The notes beneath the pieces are model-generated. The model made no database searches. It was not told the DNA's origin and was given only the letters and a program-made list of their open reading frames with translations. This document shows positions 14,039 to 19,640 of a DNA stretch of 29,494 nucleotides, in pieces. The DNA is from a virus. Both the position numbers and the translations under genes were made by a program. The stretch is taken from positions 1-29,494 of the IMG/VR virus record IMGVR_UViG_3300025305_002629; one strand, 5' to 3'. Position 1 is the stretch's first letter; each line of letters begins with the position of its first letter.

Positions 14039-14413
14039 TCAATTCCAATCTGCGCCAAGGTGACCCATGTAGATGGGATCGTGCTCGAGCGCCGCCTCGA
14101 GATCGTCGTTATGCCGATACGAGTCGTACAGCCCGACCGAGTTCTCGACAGTCGAAATGCACGCGACGTGATCCGGGGCCAATCGAAATAGCATGTGGCA
14201 CCCGGCGCTGTCGGTGGTGATCGACATCCCGGGCGTTGCCGCTCCCTCGACCCACAATTGCTCGAGCTCGGGGTATTGCTTGCCGATGACGCGCGCGTAC
14301 TTGTCGATATGCTCGGGCTCGAGGTCCGGCTGATCGGGGAATGTCGAGTAGTAGAGTTTCTCGATCTCGATCAGTCGAGCGCTTGCGTCGTGTAGTGATT
14401 GAAGGTAGTTCAT
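14039..14413 (-). CDS. Hypothetical acidic protein, 124 aa
   Basis: The ATG at 14413 overlaps the TGA of the upstream gene (ATGA). The N-terminal helix (SLHDASARLIEIEKLYY) is followed by EPEHIDKYARVIGKQYPELEQLWVEG, then a beta-rich C-terminal half (HMLFRLAPDHVACISTVEN, SVGLYDSYRHNDDLEAAL). It is acidic overall, and no signal peptide, membrane helix or catalytic motif is visible. Acidic small early phage proteins include DNA-mimic inhibitors, but nothing here shows that specifically. Confidence 0.7.
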   Translation of the reverse strand: MNYLQSLHDASARLIEIEKLYYSTFPDQPDLEPEHIDKYARVIGKQYPELEQLWVEGAATPGMSITTDSAGCHMLFRLAPDHVACISTVENSVGLYDSYRHNDDLEAALEHDPIYMGHLGADWN

Positions 14414-14673
14414 TGTATTTGTTCCTTATAAGCTTCGTTGTACTTGTCCCGGTCTGCCGCTTCTGCGGTGTGTGTGGCGCTGTCTCTGTCCGCCTGTGCG
14501 TGGCCGCTGAATTCCTCCAGCGTCTTGAGTGCCTCCTTGTCCCTGATCGCCTCGATGATGGCCTGTGCCTTTTTCTTGCCAAAGGCGATTGCCTTGTTGC
14601 CGTCCCGGTGAATCTCAACAATATTGTGAGTCTTCCCGGCCTTCGTGAATGTACTGTTTTTTATTTCAATCAT
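14410..14673 (-). CDS. Hypothetical helical protein, 87 aa
   Basis: A longer frame exists to 14757, but the start at 14673 is preferred: GAAAGGAACCAATACA precedes that ATG, and upstream lies a structured 52-bp element. The product begins with beta strands (MIEIKNSTFTKAGKTHNIVE, IHRDGNKAIAFGKKKAQAI) like a small KOW/SH3 or AbrB-like barrel, then a helical tail rich in Asp, Arg and Ala (EFSGHAQADRDSATHTAEAA). The function is unknown. Confidence 0.7.
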   Translation of the reverse strand: MIEIKNSTFTKAGKTHNIVEIHRDGNKAIAFGKKKAQAIIEAIRDKEALKTLEEFSGHAQADRDSATHTAEAADRDKYNEAYKEQIQ

Positions 14674-14690
14674 TGTATTGGTTCCTTTCT

Positions 14691-14742
14691 GGGCTAAAGC
14701 CCGATCAACTCTCCCTGAGCGGGAGAGCTGAACGGGGGTTAG
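14691..14742 (-). repeat. 52-bp hairpin element, copy A
   Basis: On the plus strand it is GGGCTAAAGCCCGATCAA, a 7-bp stem CTCTCCC/GGGAGAG with loop TGAGC, then CTGAACGGGGGTTAG. A second copy at 16107-16158 has identical flanks, a different loop and a compensating base-pair change in the stem. The two flanks can themselves pair (CTAA/TTAG, CCCG/CGGG, TCAG/TTGA) with small internal loops, giving one long hairpin. On the minus strand it starts with the TAA stop of the gene at 14739 and ends just before the next gene's Shine-Dalgarno. Confidence 0.75.
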
Positions 14743-15113
14743 CGGCAGAGCGGGCAATAGTCGCCTGCGTGTTCGTTGTACTTCACGGTGCGCTGGAATG
14801 GGCGCGGCGCGTTGCCTTGCACGATGTCGATGCAGAGCTCGATCATCTCGAGGTTGCGCTCCTCTGAGCGCCCTGCGGTGATCGACTCAAACTGAATCAT
14901 ATTACCGTCTAGGTGAGGGCAGGGAACGGTTGTCACGGCCCACTCGTTTGCGCCGTCCTCGCAGGTGGCGTCGTTGATGAACATGAGCCCTGTTGTGCCT
15001 TCAGCGTCGAGTTTGAAGGCGGTGCACAATGTCCATGTGCTCATCAGTTTCCCGGCCAGCGCTGCGGCTGAATCGGCCTTGGCAATCTTGATTTGTCTGT
15101 GTTCGTAAAACAT
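14739..15113 (-). CDS. Hypothetical protein, 124 aa, with C-terminal CxxC
   Basis: GAAAGGAACCAATAAT precedes the ATG at 15113. It is a mixed alpha/beta protein: basic N-terminus (HRQIKIAKADSAAALAGKL), then beta-rich TTGLMFINDATCEDGANEWA and VTTVPCPHLDGNMIQF, a helix (ERNLEMIELCIDIVQG) and a tail ending YCPLCR. With six Cys overall, the terminal CPLC pair could bind zinc or be redox-active. Its TAA stop forms the first bases of hairpin element A. I do not recognise the family. Confidence 0.7.
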   Translation of the reverse strand: MFYEHRQIKIAKADSAAALAGKLMSTWTLCTAFKLDAEGTTGLMFINDATCEDGANEWAVTTVPCPHLDGNMIQFESITAGRSEERNLEMIELCIDIVQGNAPRPFQRTVKYNEHAGDYCPLCR

Positions 15114-15131
15114 ATTATTGGTTCCTTTCGT

Positions 15132-15749
15132 TTATGGGTTTGCGTGTTTGAATGCTGTTGCGAATCCTTCAGGCGTGATGGATCGCAATTCCTTGGTTCT
15201 CTCGCTCGCACCACCGTACTTGGCGTGCATCTTTGAGCCGTGGATGGCCTCCAGCGGCTTTTTTTCTGGCATGGTGAAGTCTCCCCACAAACAGGTGCGC
15301 TTGGTGTAACGCTCAGCGTCCTGCTTCTCCGGATCATCCAACCAACCGGCGTACTCGAACGGTTGGAATGTGTGGGCGCACGCGCCGATCCAATCACCGA
15401 TCCGGCCGACCGGATTCTCGAGTACCCACCACTCGGGCTTATATATTGCCACGAGGCTCAGGCACGCCTGAACGACGTGCAGGGCGCGCTCGAGTTTCTC
15501 CGGGCTTGTGGCCTGCTTGTTGGCCCACCAGCGCGCGCCGCTCGCTGCGAACTCAGTGCAGGGCGGCTGCGCGATGATGCCGTGAACCTCGCAGCCCTTG
15601 ATGAAGGGCAGGTTGGTCACGTCCTCGCCTTTTTTAATGTCCACCCGGCGGACTAGGTACTTCCTCGAGTCTGCGCCTTGATGGTCGGCGCAGTAGGGCC
15701 GTGACCAGTTGCCGGTGTAGTCACACAACGAGAGGACGAGCTTCATCAT
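15132..15749 (-). CDS. Small C5-cytosine methyltransferase-like protein, 205 aa
   Basis: Start chosen at 15749 (MMKLVLSL), which overlaps the TGA of the upstream gene and has GAGGAA upstream. An ATG at 15746 is the alternative, and a longer upstream frame is only overlap. Motifs of the C5-MTase-like phage family are visible: LVLSLCDYTGNWSRPY (motif I, SAM loop, residues 4-19), AQPPCTEF with the Pro-Cys of motif IV (C64), GARWW, and WWVLENPVGRI (motif VI, E111). The second half, HTFQPFEYAGW and YTKRTCLWG, is typical of this compact family. It lacks a long target-recognition domain; canonical enzymes exceed 300 residues. It may be a minimal methyltransferase or a related nucleotide-modifying enzyme for phage DNA. 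The catalytic Cys and Glu both appear present. Confidence 0.75.
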   Translation of the reverse strand: MMKLVLSLCDYTGNWSRPYCADHQGADSRKYLVRRVDIKKGEDVTNLPFIKGCEVHGIIAQPPCTEFAASGARWWANKQATSPEKLERALHVVQACLSLVAIYKPEWWVLENPVGRIGDWIGACAHTFQPFEYAGWLDDPEKQDAERYTKRTCLWGDFTMPEKKPLEAIHGSKMHAKYGGASERTKELRSITPEGFATAFKHANP

Positions 15750-16090
15750 ACTGCTTCCTCGATGATGAGCACGCCGTGCTCGGGGCTGGTGACGTTGACG
15801 TAAACCTTGCCGTCCTGATCTTCCCCGGCCCGCTCGAACCACATCTCAACTGACTTGTTGGAGATGTCGATCACCGGGCGGTTGTGGTGGCCGCTGACGA
15901 CCTTGGGTTTTTCGTTGACGAGCTCGTCAGCGCTGGGCAGATAGAGTGCCAGTTGACGAAGCTCCGGGTTCCATGAGCGCAAGTAGTGAGTGCCGGTTGT
16001 GAAACCGACATCCTCGAGCCAGTGGCCATCCAGCCACACGCGGGCGTGCCCACGGTGCTGGCCTATTTGTATTCGATGTATTTTTTTCAT
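15746..16090 (-). CDS. Hypothetical protein, 114 aa
   Basis: AAAAGGAACCA lies directly before the ATG at 16090. The N-terminus (KKIHRIQIGQHRGHARVWLD) and the rest are beta-rich, with HYLRSWNPELRQLALYLP, DISNKSVEMWFERAG and a C-terminal strand GKVYVNVTSPEHGVLIIEE. It looks like a small beta domain and might be a DNA or RNA binder. No catalytic residues stand out. Its stop overlaps the start of the methyltransferase-like gene (ATGA), so the two are probably translated together and may act together. Confidence 0.7.
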   Translation of the reverse strand: MKKIHRIQIGQHRGHARVWLDGHWLEDVGFTTGTHYLRSWNPELRQLALYLPSADELVNEKPKVVSGHHNRPVIDISNKSVEMWFERAGEDQDGKVYVNVTSPEHGVLIIEEAV

Positions 16091-16106
16091 TGGTTCCTTT
16101 TGTAGT

Positions 16107-16158
16107 GGGCTAAAGCCCGATCAACCCTCCCGACTTGGGAGGGCTGAACGGGGGTTAG
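16107..16158 (-). repeat. 52-bp hairpin element, copy B
   Basis: Same 18-bp left flank and 15-bp right flank as copy A, with stem CCCTCCC (16125-16131) / GGGAGGG (16137-16143) and loop GACTT. Relative to copy A, one stem pair changes from T-A to C-G on both sides, so pairing is kept while the loop has diverged completely. On the minus strand it begins with the TAA of the gene at 16155 and fills the gap up to the next ribosome binding site. Confidence 0.75.
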
Positions 16159-16472
16159 TTGACGGGGCCACCATCTTTACCGATGAAACCGTGACCCATC
16201 TCGGCACGGTGTTCTTGGTAGTCGTAACTGGGTCCCTCTTCGGGTTTGATTTTGATTCCGTACAGATCGTAATCTTGGGTGGGGATGTCCCAGCGAACCT
16301 CGGCGTTGAAGCCTCGCTCGTTCATTGGGTGTTTTGGCCAGTAGTTGATGGAGTACCACCGCCCGTTTTTGGTTTGACCCCATGTGCAATGGCCGTAGGT
16401 GGTCTCACCGTGTTTCACTGTTTCCGGCTTCACATGTACGAGCCCCGTATCTTCGTTGTTTTTTTCTGTCAT
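16155..16472 (-). CDS. Hypothetical protein, 105 aa, first gene of the leftward cluster
   Basis: The frame is open to 16502, but the ATG at 16472 is preferred because GAAAGGAACCGACGAA precedes it; the shared leader motif marks the start. The product is polar: MTEKNNEDTGLVHVKPETVK, TTYGHCTWGQTKNGRWYSIN, then aromatic-rich AEVRWDIPTQDYDLYGIKI and DYQEHRAEMGHGFIGKDGG. It is a soluble small domain of unknown function. It lies directly downstream of the cluster's main promoter. Confidence 0.7.
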   Translation of the reverse strand: MTEKNNEDTGLVHVKPETVKHGETTYGHCTWGQTKNGRWYSINYWPKHPMNERGFNAEVRWDIPTQDYDLYGIKIKPEEGPSYDYQEHRAEMGHGFIGKDGGPVN

Positions 16473-16503
16473 TTCGTCGGTTCCTTTCTTGTTAATACGC
16501 ACG

Positions 16504-16539
16504 TCGGCATTATTAGCCGATGCACAAGCAGCTTGTCAA
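16504..16539 (-). promoter_or_regulatory. Promoter with overlapping operator for the leftward cluster
   Basis: Minus strand: a perfect -35 TTGACA (16539-16534), an 18-bp spacer and TAATAA (16515-16510). The -10 is enclosed by the inverted repeat TCGGC-ATTATTA-GCCGA (16504-16520), whose arms match those of the repeat in front of the RHH gene. This is the layout of a repressible early promoter. A second small repeat, ACAAG-CAG-CTTGT (16524-16536), overlaps the -35. Confidence 0.65.
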
Positions 16540-16587
16540 CCATATTTAACACTTTTTTTTGTATTACACATTTAGCCCGGATTCATT

Positions 16588-16630
16588 GGGCCAAACGCTG
16601 TTCACAAGCAGTGAACAACCGGCCCTTTTT
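16588..16630 (+). terminator. Terminator-like hairpin with operator-like symmetry ahead of the rightward genes
   Basis: GGGCC (16588-16592) pairs with GGCCC (16621-16625), enclosing a second perfect stem TGTTCAC (16599-16605) / GTGAACA (16611-16617) with a 5-base loop, followed by five T. As RNA this is a plausible intrinsic terminator or attenuator. As DNA the inner 19 bp are a good dimeric repressor site. It lies between the divergent promoter region and the excisionase-like gene. Confidence 0.55.
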
Positions 16631-16684
16631 ACTTTTTGGGTTGGAATACTACTCAAATCCGTATGTCGTGAAGGGGTGCAAGCA

Positions 16685-16885
16685 GTGTGGTCACTGGCTG
16701 AAGATAGGCTCTACACAACCAAGGAAACTGCCGCTCTTTTATCGCGCACAAGCGTGTGGGTGCGCCAACAAATACGAGCGGGAACACTGACCGGCTTCGC
16801 AATGGATAAACGAGGATTCAGCCACATCTCAGGGCGTGAGATTAACCAATTTCTAAAGGAGAGAAGCAGCAGTGCAAACGAGTAA
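16685..16885 (+). CDS. Excisionase/MerR-like small HTH protein, 66 aa
   Basis: The frame is open from 16559, but the upstream part is poor and overlaps the control region. GTG at 16685, with AAGGGG eight bases ahead, gives a compact protein and is preferred. It contains DRLYTTKETAALLSRTSVWV, a winged helix-turn-helix opening as in phage excisionases and MerR-like 'helix_turn_helix_17' proteins, then RQQIRAGTLTGFAMDKRG and a final helix ISGREINQFL. Being the first gene of the rightward operon, it could be the excisionase directing phage excision, or a Cox/Cro-like early regulator. It overlaps the next gene by 14 bp. Confidence 0.7.
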   Translation: MWSLAEDRLYTTKETAALLSRTSVWVRQQIRAGTLTGFAMDKRGFSHISGREINQFLKERSSSANE

Positions 16886-17414
16886 CCTAGTCCCGGTCGC
16901 TGAGCCGGATCAGCCGCAGCTATTCAGCGCCGACGAGTTTGAGGCCGGTGAGGAGCTGGTGGCGTCGCTCGAGGCGGACAAGCTACCGGACAAGAAAAGG
17001 CGGACCGGGCGCACACTCGAGCGGCGCCGAGGGCTCGTTAAGATGATCATCGAGCGGATCGCGGCAGGCATGAGCCAGCGCGCCGTGGCCGAGCTGTTTC
17101 AAGTCTCCCGGCAGTCAATCGCCATGTTGATCGAGAGGGCCGAGGATCGCGGGGAGTTGGAGCCAATAAGAAAGAGAATAGCAAACAAGTATTTCACTGT
17201 GGCCGAGCTCACAACCGAGGAGATGAGGCGGCGACTCGAGGATGAGCCGGAGAAGATAAAGTATCATGAGCTGGCAGTCGGCGGTGGGATAGCAGTGAAC
17301 AACGGCAACCTTTTGACCGGTTCGGCCACGTCAATAACTGCCAAAGTGGTGGTCGATCAGGGCGCACTGGTCAAGCGGCTCGAGGAGCTCAAGAAAGGGG
17401 CGATTGATGTCTGA
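16872..17414 (+). CDS. HTH DNA-binding phage protein, 180 aa
   Basis: Starts at GTG with AAAGGAGAG nine bases upstream, a strong ribosome binding site. After a polar N-terminus and a basic stretch (DKKRRTGRTLERRR, about 38-52) comes a clear helix-turn-helix: IAAGMSQRAVAELFQVSRQS (about 63-82) followed by IAMLIERAE. The C-terminal half is helical with a conserved-looking VGGGIAVNNGNLLTGSATS and a final VKRLEELKKGAIDV. Small phage proteins of this shape include terminase small subunits and transcription regulators. Its place in the early block, over 5 kb from the large terminase, favours a regulator, but the architecture would also allow a small terminase. Confidence 0.65.
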   Translation: MQTSNLVPVAEPDQPQLFSADEFEAGEELVASLEADKLPDKKRRTGRTLERRRGLVKMIIERIAAGMSQRAVAELFQVSRQSIAMLIERAEDRGELEPIRKRIANKYFTVAELTTEEMRRRLEDEPEKIKYHELAVGGGIAVNNGNLLTGSATSITAKVVVDQGALVKRLEELKKGAIDV

Positions 17415-17560
17415 TTCTGGTCCAAATGACTCCTTGTTACCTACAAAGGGGCGGATCTGGCCGTATTTTGGGCACAAAGGGGCTCTTTGGTTGTGTTTTG
17501 GTCGAGGGGTCCGTTCATTTCACTCTGCTCTGGCTCGGCTCGGAGAGCCTCGTAGACAGT

Positions 17561-17571
17561 GGGGGGGGGGG
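17561..17571. repeat. Homopolymer tract of 11 G
   Basis: Eleven consecutive G followed by TCGCGATT-TTC-AATCGCG, a perfect 7-bp hairpin. Such tracts slip during replication and can act as phase-variable switches, but no good gene spans it here. It is also a common site of sequencing error. Confidence 0.7.
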
Positions 17572-17679
17572 TCGCGATTTTCAATCGCGGCCCCTGGGTA
17601 CAATGGATTCCGACTCTCACAAAATTTGGCAAATGGGCCAATCGGTTTTGCAGGATGCTGTTTCTACAAGGAGGTTTCT

Positions 17680-17694
17680 ATGGAATGGTTGTAA
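17680..17694 (+). other. Four-codon ORF behind a near-perfect Shine-Dalgarno
   Basis: AAGGAGG (17668-17674) lies five bases ahead of ATG GAA TGG TTG TAA. This is one of the best ribosome binding sites in the window, yet it starts a tetrapeptide (MEWL). It could be a leader peptide for attenuation, a toxic minigene like lambda barI, or the 5' stub of a broken gene. Confidence 0.4.
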
Positions 17695-17780
17695 GGTTTA
17701 TTCCAAACAGAAGCAGTGCCCTGCATTTCTAATTTAAAAAAAATTTGGCTAACGTGACATTCCATATCGATGCGCGCGTT

Positions 17781-17939
17781 CCCGGCGGGGAGCCGGGTCA
17801 GCCACAGTCCCGGGTTCTTGGTTGGTTCCTACCCGGGGCTGGAATTTTGGCGGTTAGGTTTGGGGCGGGCTTCCTTGGTTGGCCCGTTAGTTTCTATACC
17901 GCCACCGCCGGGGGGTTTACTAGCGTTTCCCTCCGGCGG
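17781..17939 (+). ncRNA. Candidate structured RNA / leader upstream of the replication genes
   Basis: Four stems in 159 bases: CCCGGC/GCCGGG (17781-17797); AGTCCCGGGT/ACCCGGGGCT (17806-17840, one G-U); GGCGGT (17849-17854) / ACCGCC (17898-17903) enclosing CGGGC/GCCCG (17866-17886); and CCGCCGGGGGG (17905-17915) / CCCTCCGGCGG (17929-17939), followed by ATTTAATTT and then the ATG at 17953. The loops share TTCCTTGGTTG-like sequence (TTGGTTGGTTCC and TTCCTTGGTTGG). The last stem with its AT tail could act as a weak terminator. Folding is by eye only. Confidence 0.45.
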
Positions 17940-17952
17940 ATTTAATTTGTCA

Positions 17953-18402
17953 ATGGATGAACTGATCTCAGAGGAGGAGCTGGCCAGCCGGATCGGCGTT
18001 TCCCGTGGGGTGCTGCGCGATCTGCGCGTGGCCGAGCTGGGGACTCCGGAGGACGGCTACTGGCGTCGGATAATACGGACGATTCATTACACCGAGAAGG
18101 GCTCCCAGAGGGTGCTGGAGAACATTAAGAGTGGATTGTCGGGTGAAGTGACCCCTGACGATAAAAAGCTCCTCAAGGGGCCGTTGGAGGAGCTTGTGAC
18201 CTTTGTGAAGGGCGGTTTTGGCAATCAATATATTATCCATGCTAAACGCAAGAACGGCGAAATAATAAACGTGCGCGTGGGTGATAGTTCAAATTTTAGA
18301 CTCCGGTTGATCAATGGTGATCCAATGATCTTTCCGGCCATTAAGGAAAAATATGGCTGGGTGATAAAAGGGCGACCGCCGAGGGCGCCGGGTCGATGGT
18401 AG
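17953..18402 (+). CDS. HTH protein of the replication module, 149 aa
   Basis: The frame runs back to 17770, but that stretch is the structured non-coding block, so the ATG at 17953 is taken. The N-terminus, MDELISEEELASRIGVSRGV (1-20) with LRDLRVAEL, is a helix-turn-helix of the excisionase/MerR-like type. A helical linker follows, then a beta-rich C-terminal domain (QYIIHAKRKNGEIINVRV, FRLRLINGDPMIF, KEKYGWVIKGRPPR) ending in a basic tail. It could be a small DNA-binding factor for replication or late control. No Shine-Dalgarno is evident, possibly because the upstream hairpin controls translation. The last bases overlap the next ORF. Confidence 0.7.
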   Translation: MDELISEEELASRIGVSRGVLRDLRVAELGTPEDGYWRRIIRTIHYTEKGSQRVLENIKSGLSGEVTPDDKKLLKGPLEELVTFVKGGFGNQYIIHAKRKNGEIINVRVGDSSNFRLRLINGDPMIFPAIKEKYGWVIKGRPPRAPGRW

Positions 18403-18641
18403 GAAGATGGATTAAATTAACAACAAACGGGCTGGTTAGGCTGACCCAAAAACTACCCGAGGAGAAAAGATGGAAATGGCGAAAAATACGTCACAGGAAA
18501 GGTGCGCGCATTTATCTGGTGGACCCACGGCAACGCCAGTGGGAGTTCAAGATGAGTCAAGGCATACACATTAGGCTCGATGGCAACCGATCAGACATGG
18601 TGGGCGCTGACCGAGACGCCAAAAATGAAAATCGGAACTAA
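18396..18641 (+). CDS. Small basic protein, 81 aa, unknown
   Basis: The ATG overlaps the preceding stop (ATGGTAG), and the 3' end overlaps the initiator-like gene by 62 bp. The first 55 residues are strongly basic and aromatic (KRWKWRKIRHRKGARIYLV, RQRQWEFKM), suggesting nucleic-acid binding. The C-terminal 25 residues coincide with the next gene and look like shadow sequence. The codon use is acceptable in the first part. It may be real, or only fill the gap ahead of the initiator. Confidence 0.45.
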   Translation: MVGRWIKLTTNGLVRLTQKLPEEKRWKWRKIRHRKGARIYLVDPRQRQWEFKMSQGIHIRLDGNRSDMVGADRDAKNENRN

Positions 18642-19392
18642 AGCCGTGCTTTGCGCAATGGCAATCGTGTCAAGTAAAAAAGATGGTAAATGTTACTTTT
18701 GGCAGTCACCGGCCAGGCTGGCCAAGTTCCTGGGTTGCAGTCGTTCGACGGTTTACAAGCATATCAATTTACTCTGTGCCCTGAATCTTATCGAGCCCTC
18801 GTTTAAAGGTTATATTCTTTGTGTCCAGATTCCGGAATCCGGAATCCGGAATCCGGAATCAACTGTCCAGAAACCGGAATCAACTGTCCAGAAACCGGAA
18901 TCAACTGTCCGGAAACCGGACACCAGTATAGAAAGAGAAGATGAAGAGATTAATGAAGAGATTATGGGGAGGGAGGGAGCCCCGGAATTGGTGGAGAAGG
19001 GGACTTTGATGAAGAGGGCCGAGATGCTTGCGATCCCAAGCGACTTTGCCTGCGAGTGGTATGAGAGGTGGTATGCCAACGGCGTTTTCTGGAACGACAG
19101 TGACATGACGAAGGCGCTCAAGCCTTTTGGCAGTGAGTTGTCGGTGCTGGAGAATCGGTTGATTGTGAAATGGGCGAAGCACAGGGAGGAGTGGATGGAT
19201 GATAAAAAAAGGGGAGGCAAGTCAACTTGGGAGTTGGAAAAGCAAAAAGTTAATCTTGAGGAGTTGATGAAGAATCATTCGGGCAACCCGAAAAATGAGG
19301 GCAGCCTGGGTGCGGATCAGGAGACAATTAAGGAGTTTCGTAAATTGCGTGATAAGCGTGATGAAATTACAAAACAACTGGCGGGTGTATGA
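18580..19392 (+). CDS. Putative replication initiator with winged-helix domain, 270 aa
   Basis: The N-terminal 90 residues resemble phage replication proteins of the lambda O / 'helix_turn_helix_36' type: WWALTETPKMKIGTKAVLCA, a helix after FWQSPARLAKFLGCSRSTVY (recognition helix) and KHINLLCALNLIEPS. Residues 84-115 are a run of 7-residue repeats (PESTVQK) encoded by 21-bp tandem repeats, a candidate origin inside the gene. The C-terminal half has an acidic-basic helical region (WYERWYANGVFWNDSDM, AKHREEWMDDKKRGGKS), which may contact the helicase. It is followed by a small gene and a DnaB-type helicase, the usual initiator-loader-helicase order. The stop overlaps the next start (ATGA). Confidence 0.75.
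   Translation: MATDQTWWALTETPKMKIGTKAVLCAMAIVSSKKDGKCYFWQSPARLAKFLGCSRSTVYKHINLLCALNLIEPSFKGYILCVQIPESGIRNPESTVQKPESTVQKPESTVRKPDTSIEREDEEINEEIMGREGAPELVEKGTLMKRAEMLAIPSDFACEWYERWYANGVFWNDSDMTKALKPFGSELSVLENRLIVKWAKHREEWMDDKKRGGKSTWELEKQKVNLEELMKNHSGNPKNEGSLGADQETIKEFRKLRDKRDEITKQLAGV
18832..18922 (+). repeat. Tandem repeats inside the initiator gene, candidate replication origin
   Basis: Four copies of CCGGAAT in a row (18832-18859) run into three 21-bp units CCGGAATCAACTGTCCAGAAA (18853-18915, the last with one change) and a partial fourth (18916-18922). Both unit lengths are multiples of 7, so the protein frame is kept. A purine-rich, AT-rich stretch follows (18929-18967). Lambda ori has the same layout: iterons within gene O followed by an AT-rich unwinding region. 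Confidence 0.65.
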
Positions 19393-19640
19393 AGCTGGAC
19401 AGACACGGTGCTCGGACGCTGGCGGTTATGGTGGTGATGCAGGCGGTGACGGATTATAGGAAATTAAAAAGGTCAAAGGAAATAAAAAAGAAGCTCGAGA
19501 GTGGCTGGGTGTTGAAGGAGGTGTTGTTGAAGGAGGTTGAAAAGTTTTTTTCGGAGGGGGGTGGTGCTGATTATTATTTGGAGTTGTCGGGTATGAAGGT
19601 TGATGCGGTGCTGCTTATAGAAAAGCTAAAAAATGAATGA
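19389..19640 (+). CDS. Small helical protein between initiator and helicase, 83 aa
   Basis: The ATG overlaps the initiator stop (ATGA), and the 3' end overlaps the helicase start by 8 bp. The product is helical and basic, RKLKRSKEIKKKLESGWVLK then EVLLKEVEKFFSEGG and MKVDAVLLIEKLKNE. Phages often encode a helicase loader at this position (lambda P), but this protein lacks an ATPase site and is too small for one. It might be a loader-like adaptor or a helicase modulator, but this is context only. Confidence 0.6.
   Translation: MKLDRHGARTLAVMVVMQAVTDYRKLKRSKEIKKKLESGWVLKEVLLKEVEKFFSEGGGADYYLELSGMKVDAVLLIEKLKNE

Larger units (their letters stand above)
17415..17952. other. 538-bp non-coding region: G11 tract, hairpins, mini-ORF, structured block
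   Basis: ORFs are open through parts of this stretch but their translations are unlike proteins and use atypical codons. It contains a run of eleven G (17561-17571), a CGCGATT-TTC-AATCGCG hairpin right after it, a strong Shine-Dalgarno followed by a four-codon ORF (17680-17694), an A/T-rich patch (17728-17745), and a dense set of hairpins at 17781-17939. It separates the early regulators from the replication genes. It may hold a leader RNA, regulatory sites or degraded genes. Confidence 0.6.

Noticed and set aside
14691-14742. True integron attC site
   Set aside because: The stop codon inside a CTAAC box and the folded design are similar, but the outer boxes do not match the RYYYAAC/GTTRRRY consensus well and no integron integrase is seen. 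It is kept only as an alternative in the findings.
16599-16617. Possible LexA-type SOS box (TGTTC...GAACA)
   Set aside because: The half-sites are nine bases apart, not four as in the LexA sites I know with these arms. It is better described as a generic operator or terminator stem.
15990-16790. Plus-strand ORF of 266 codons crossing the divergent control region
   Set aside because: It runs over two minus-strand genes with good ribosome binding sites, over a promoter and over the hairpin element; its composition is not protein-like except by chance near the end.
17404-17694. Plus-strand ORF of 96 codons after the 180-aa HTH gene
   Set aside because: It spans the G11 tract and hairpin, has unusual composition and no ribosome binding site.
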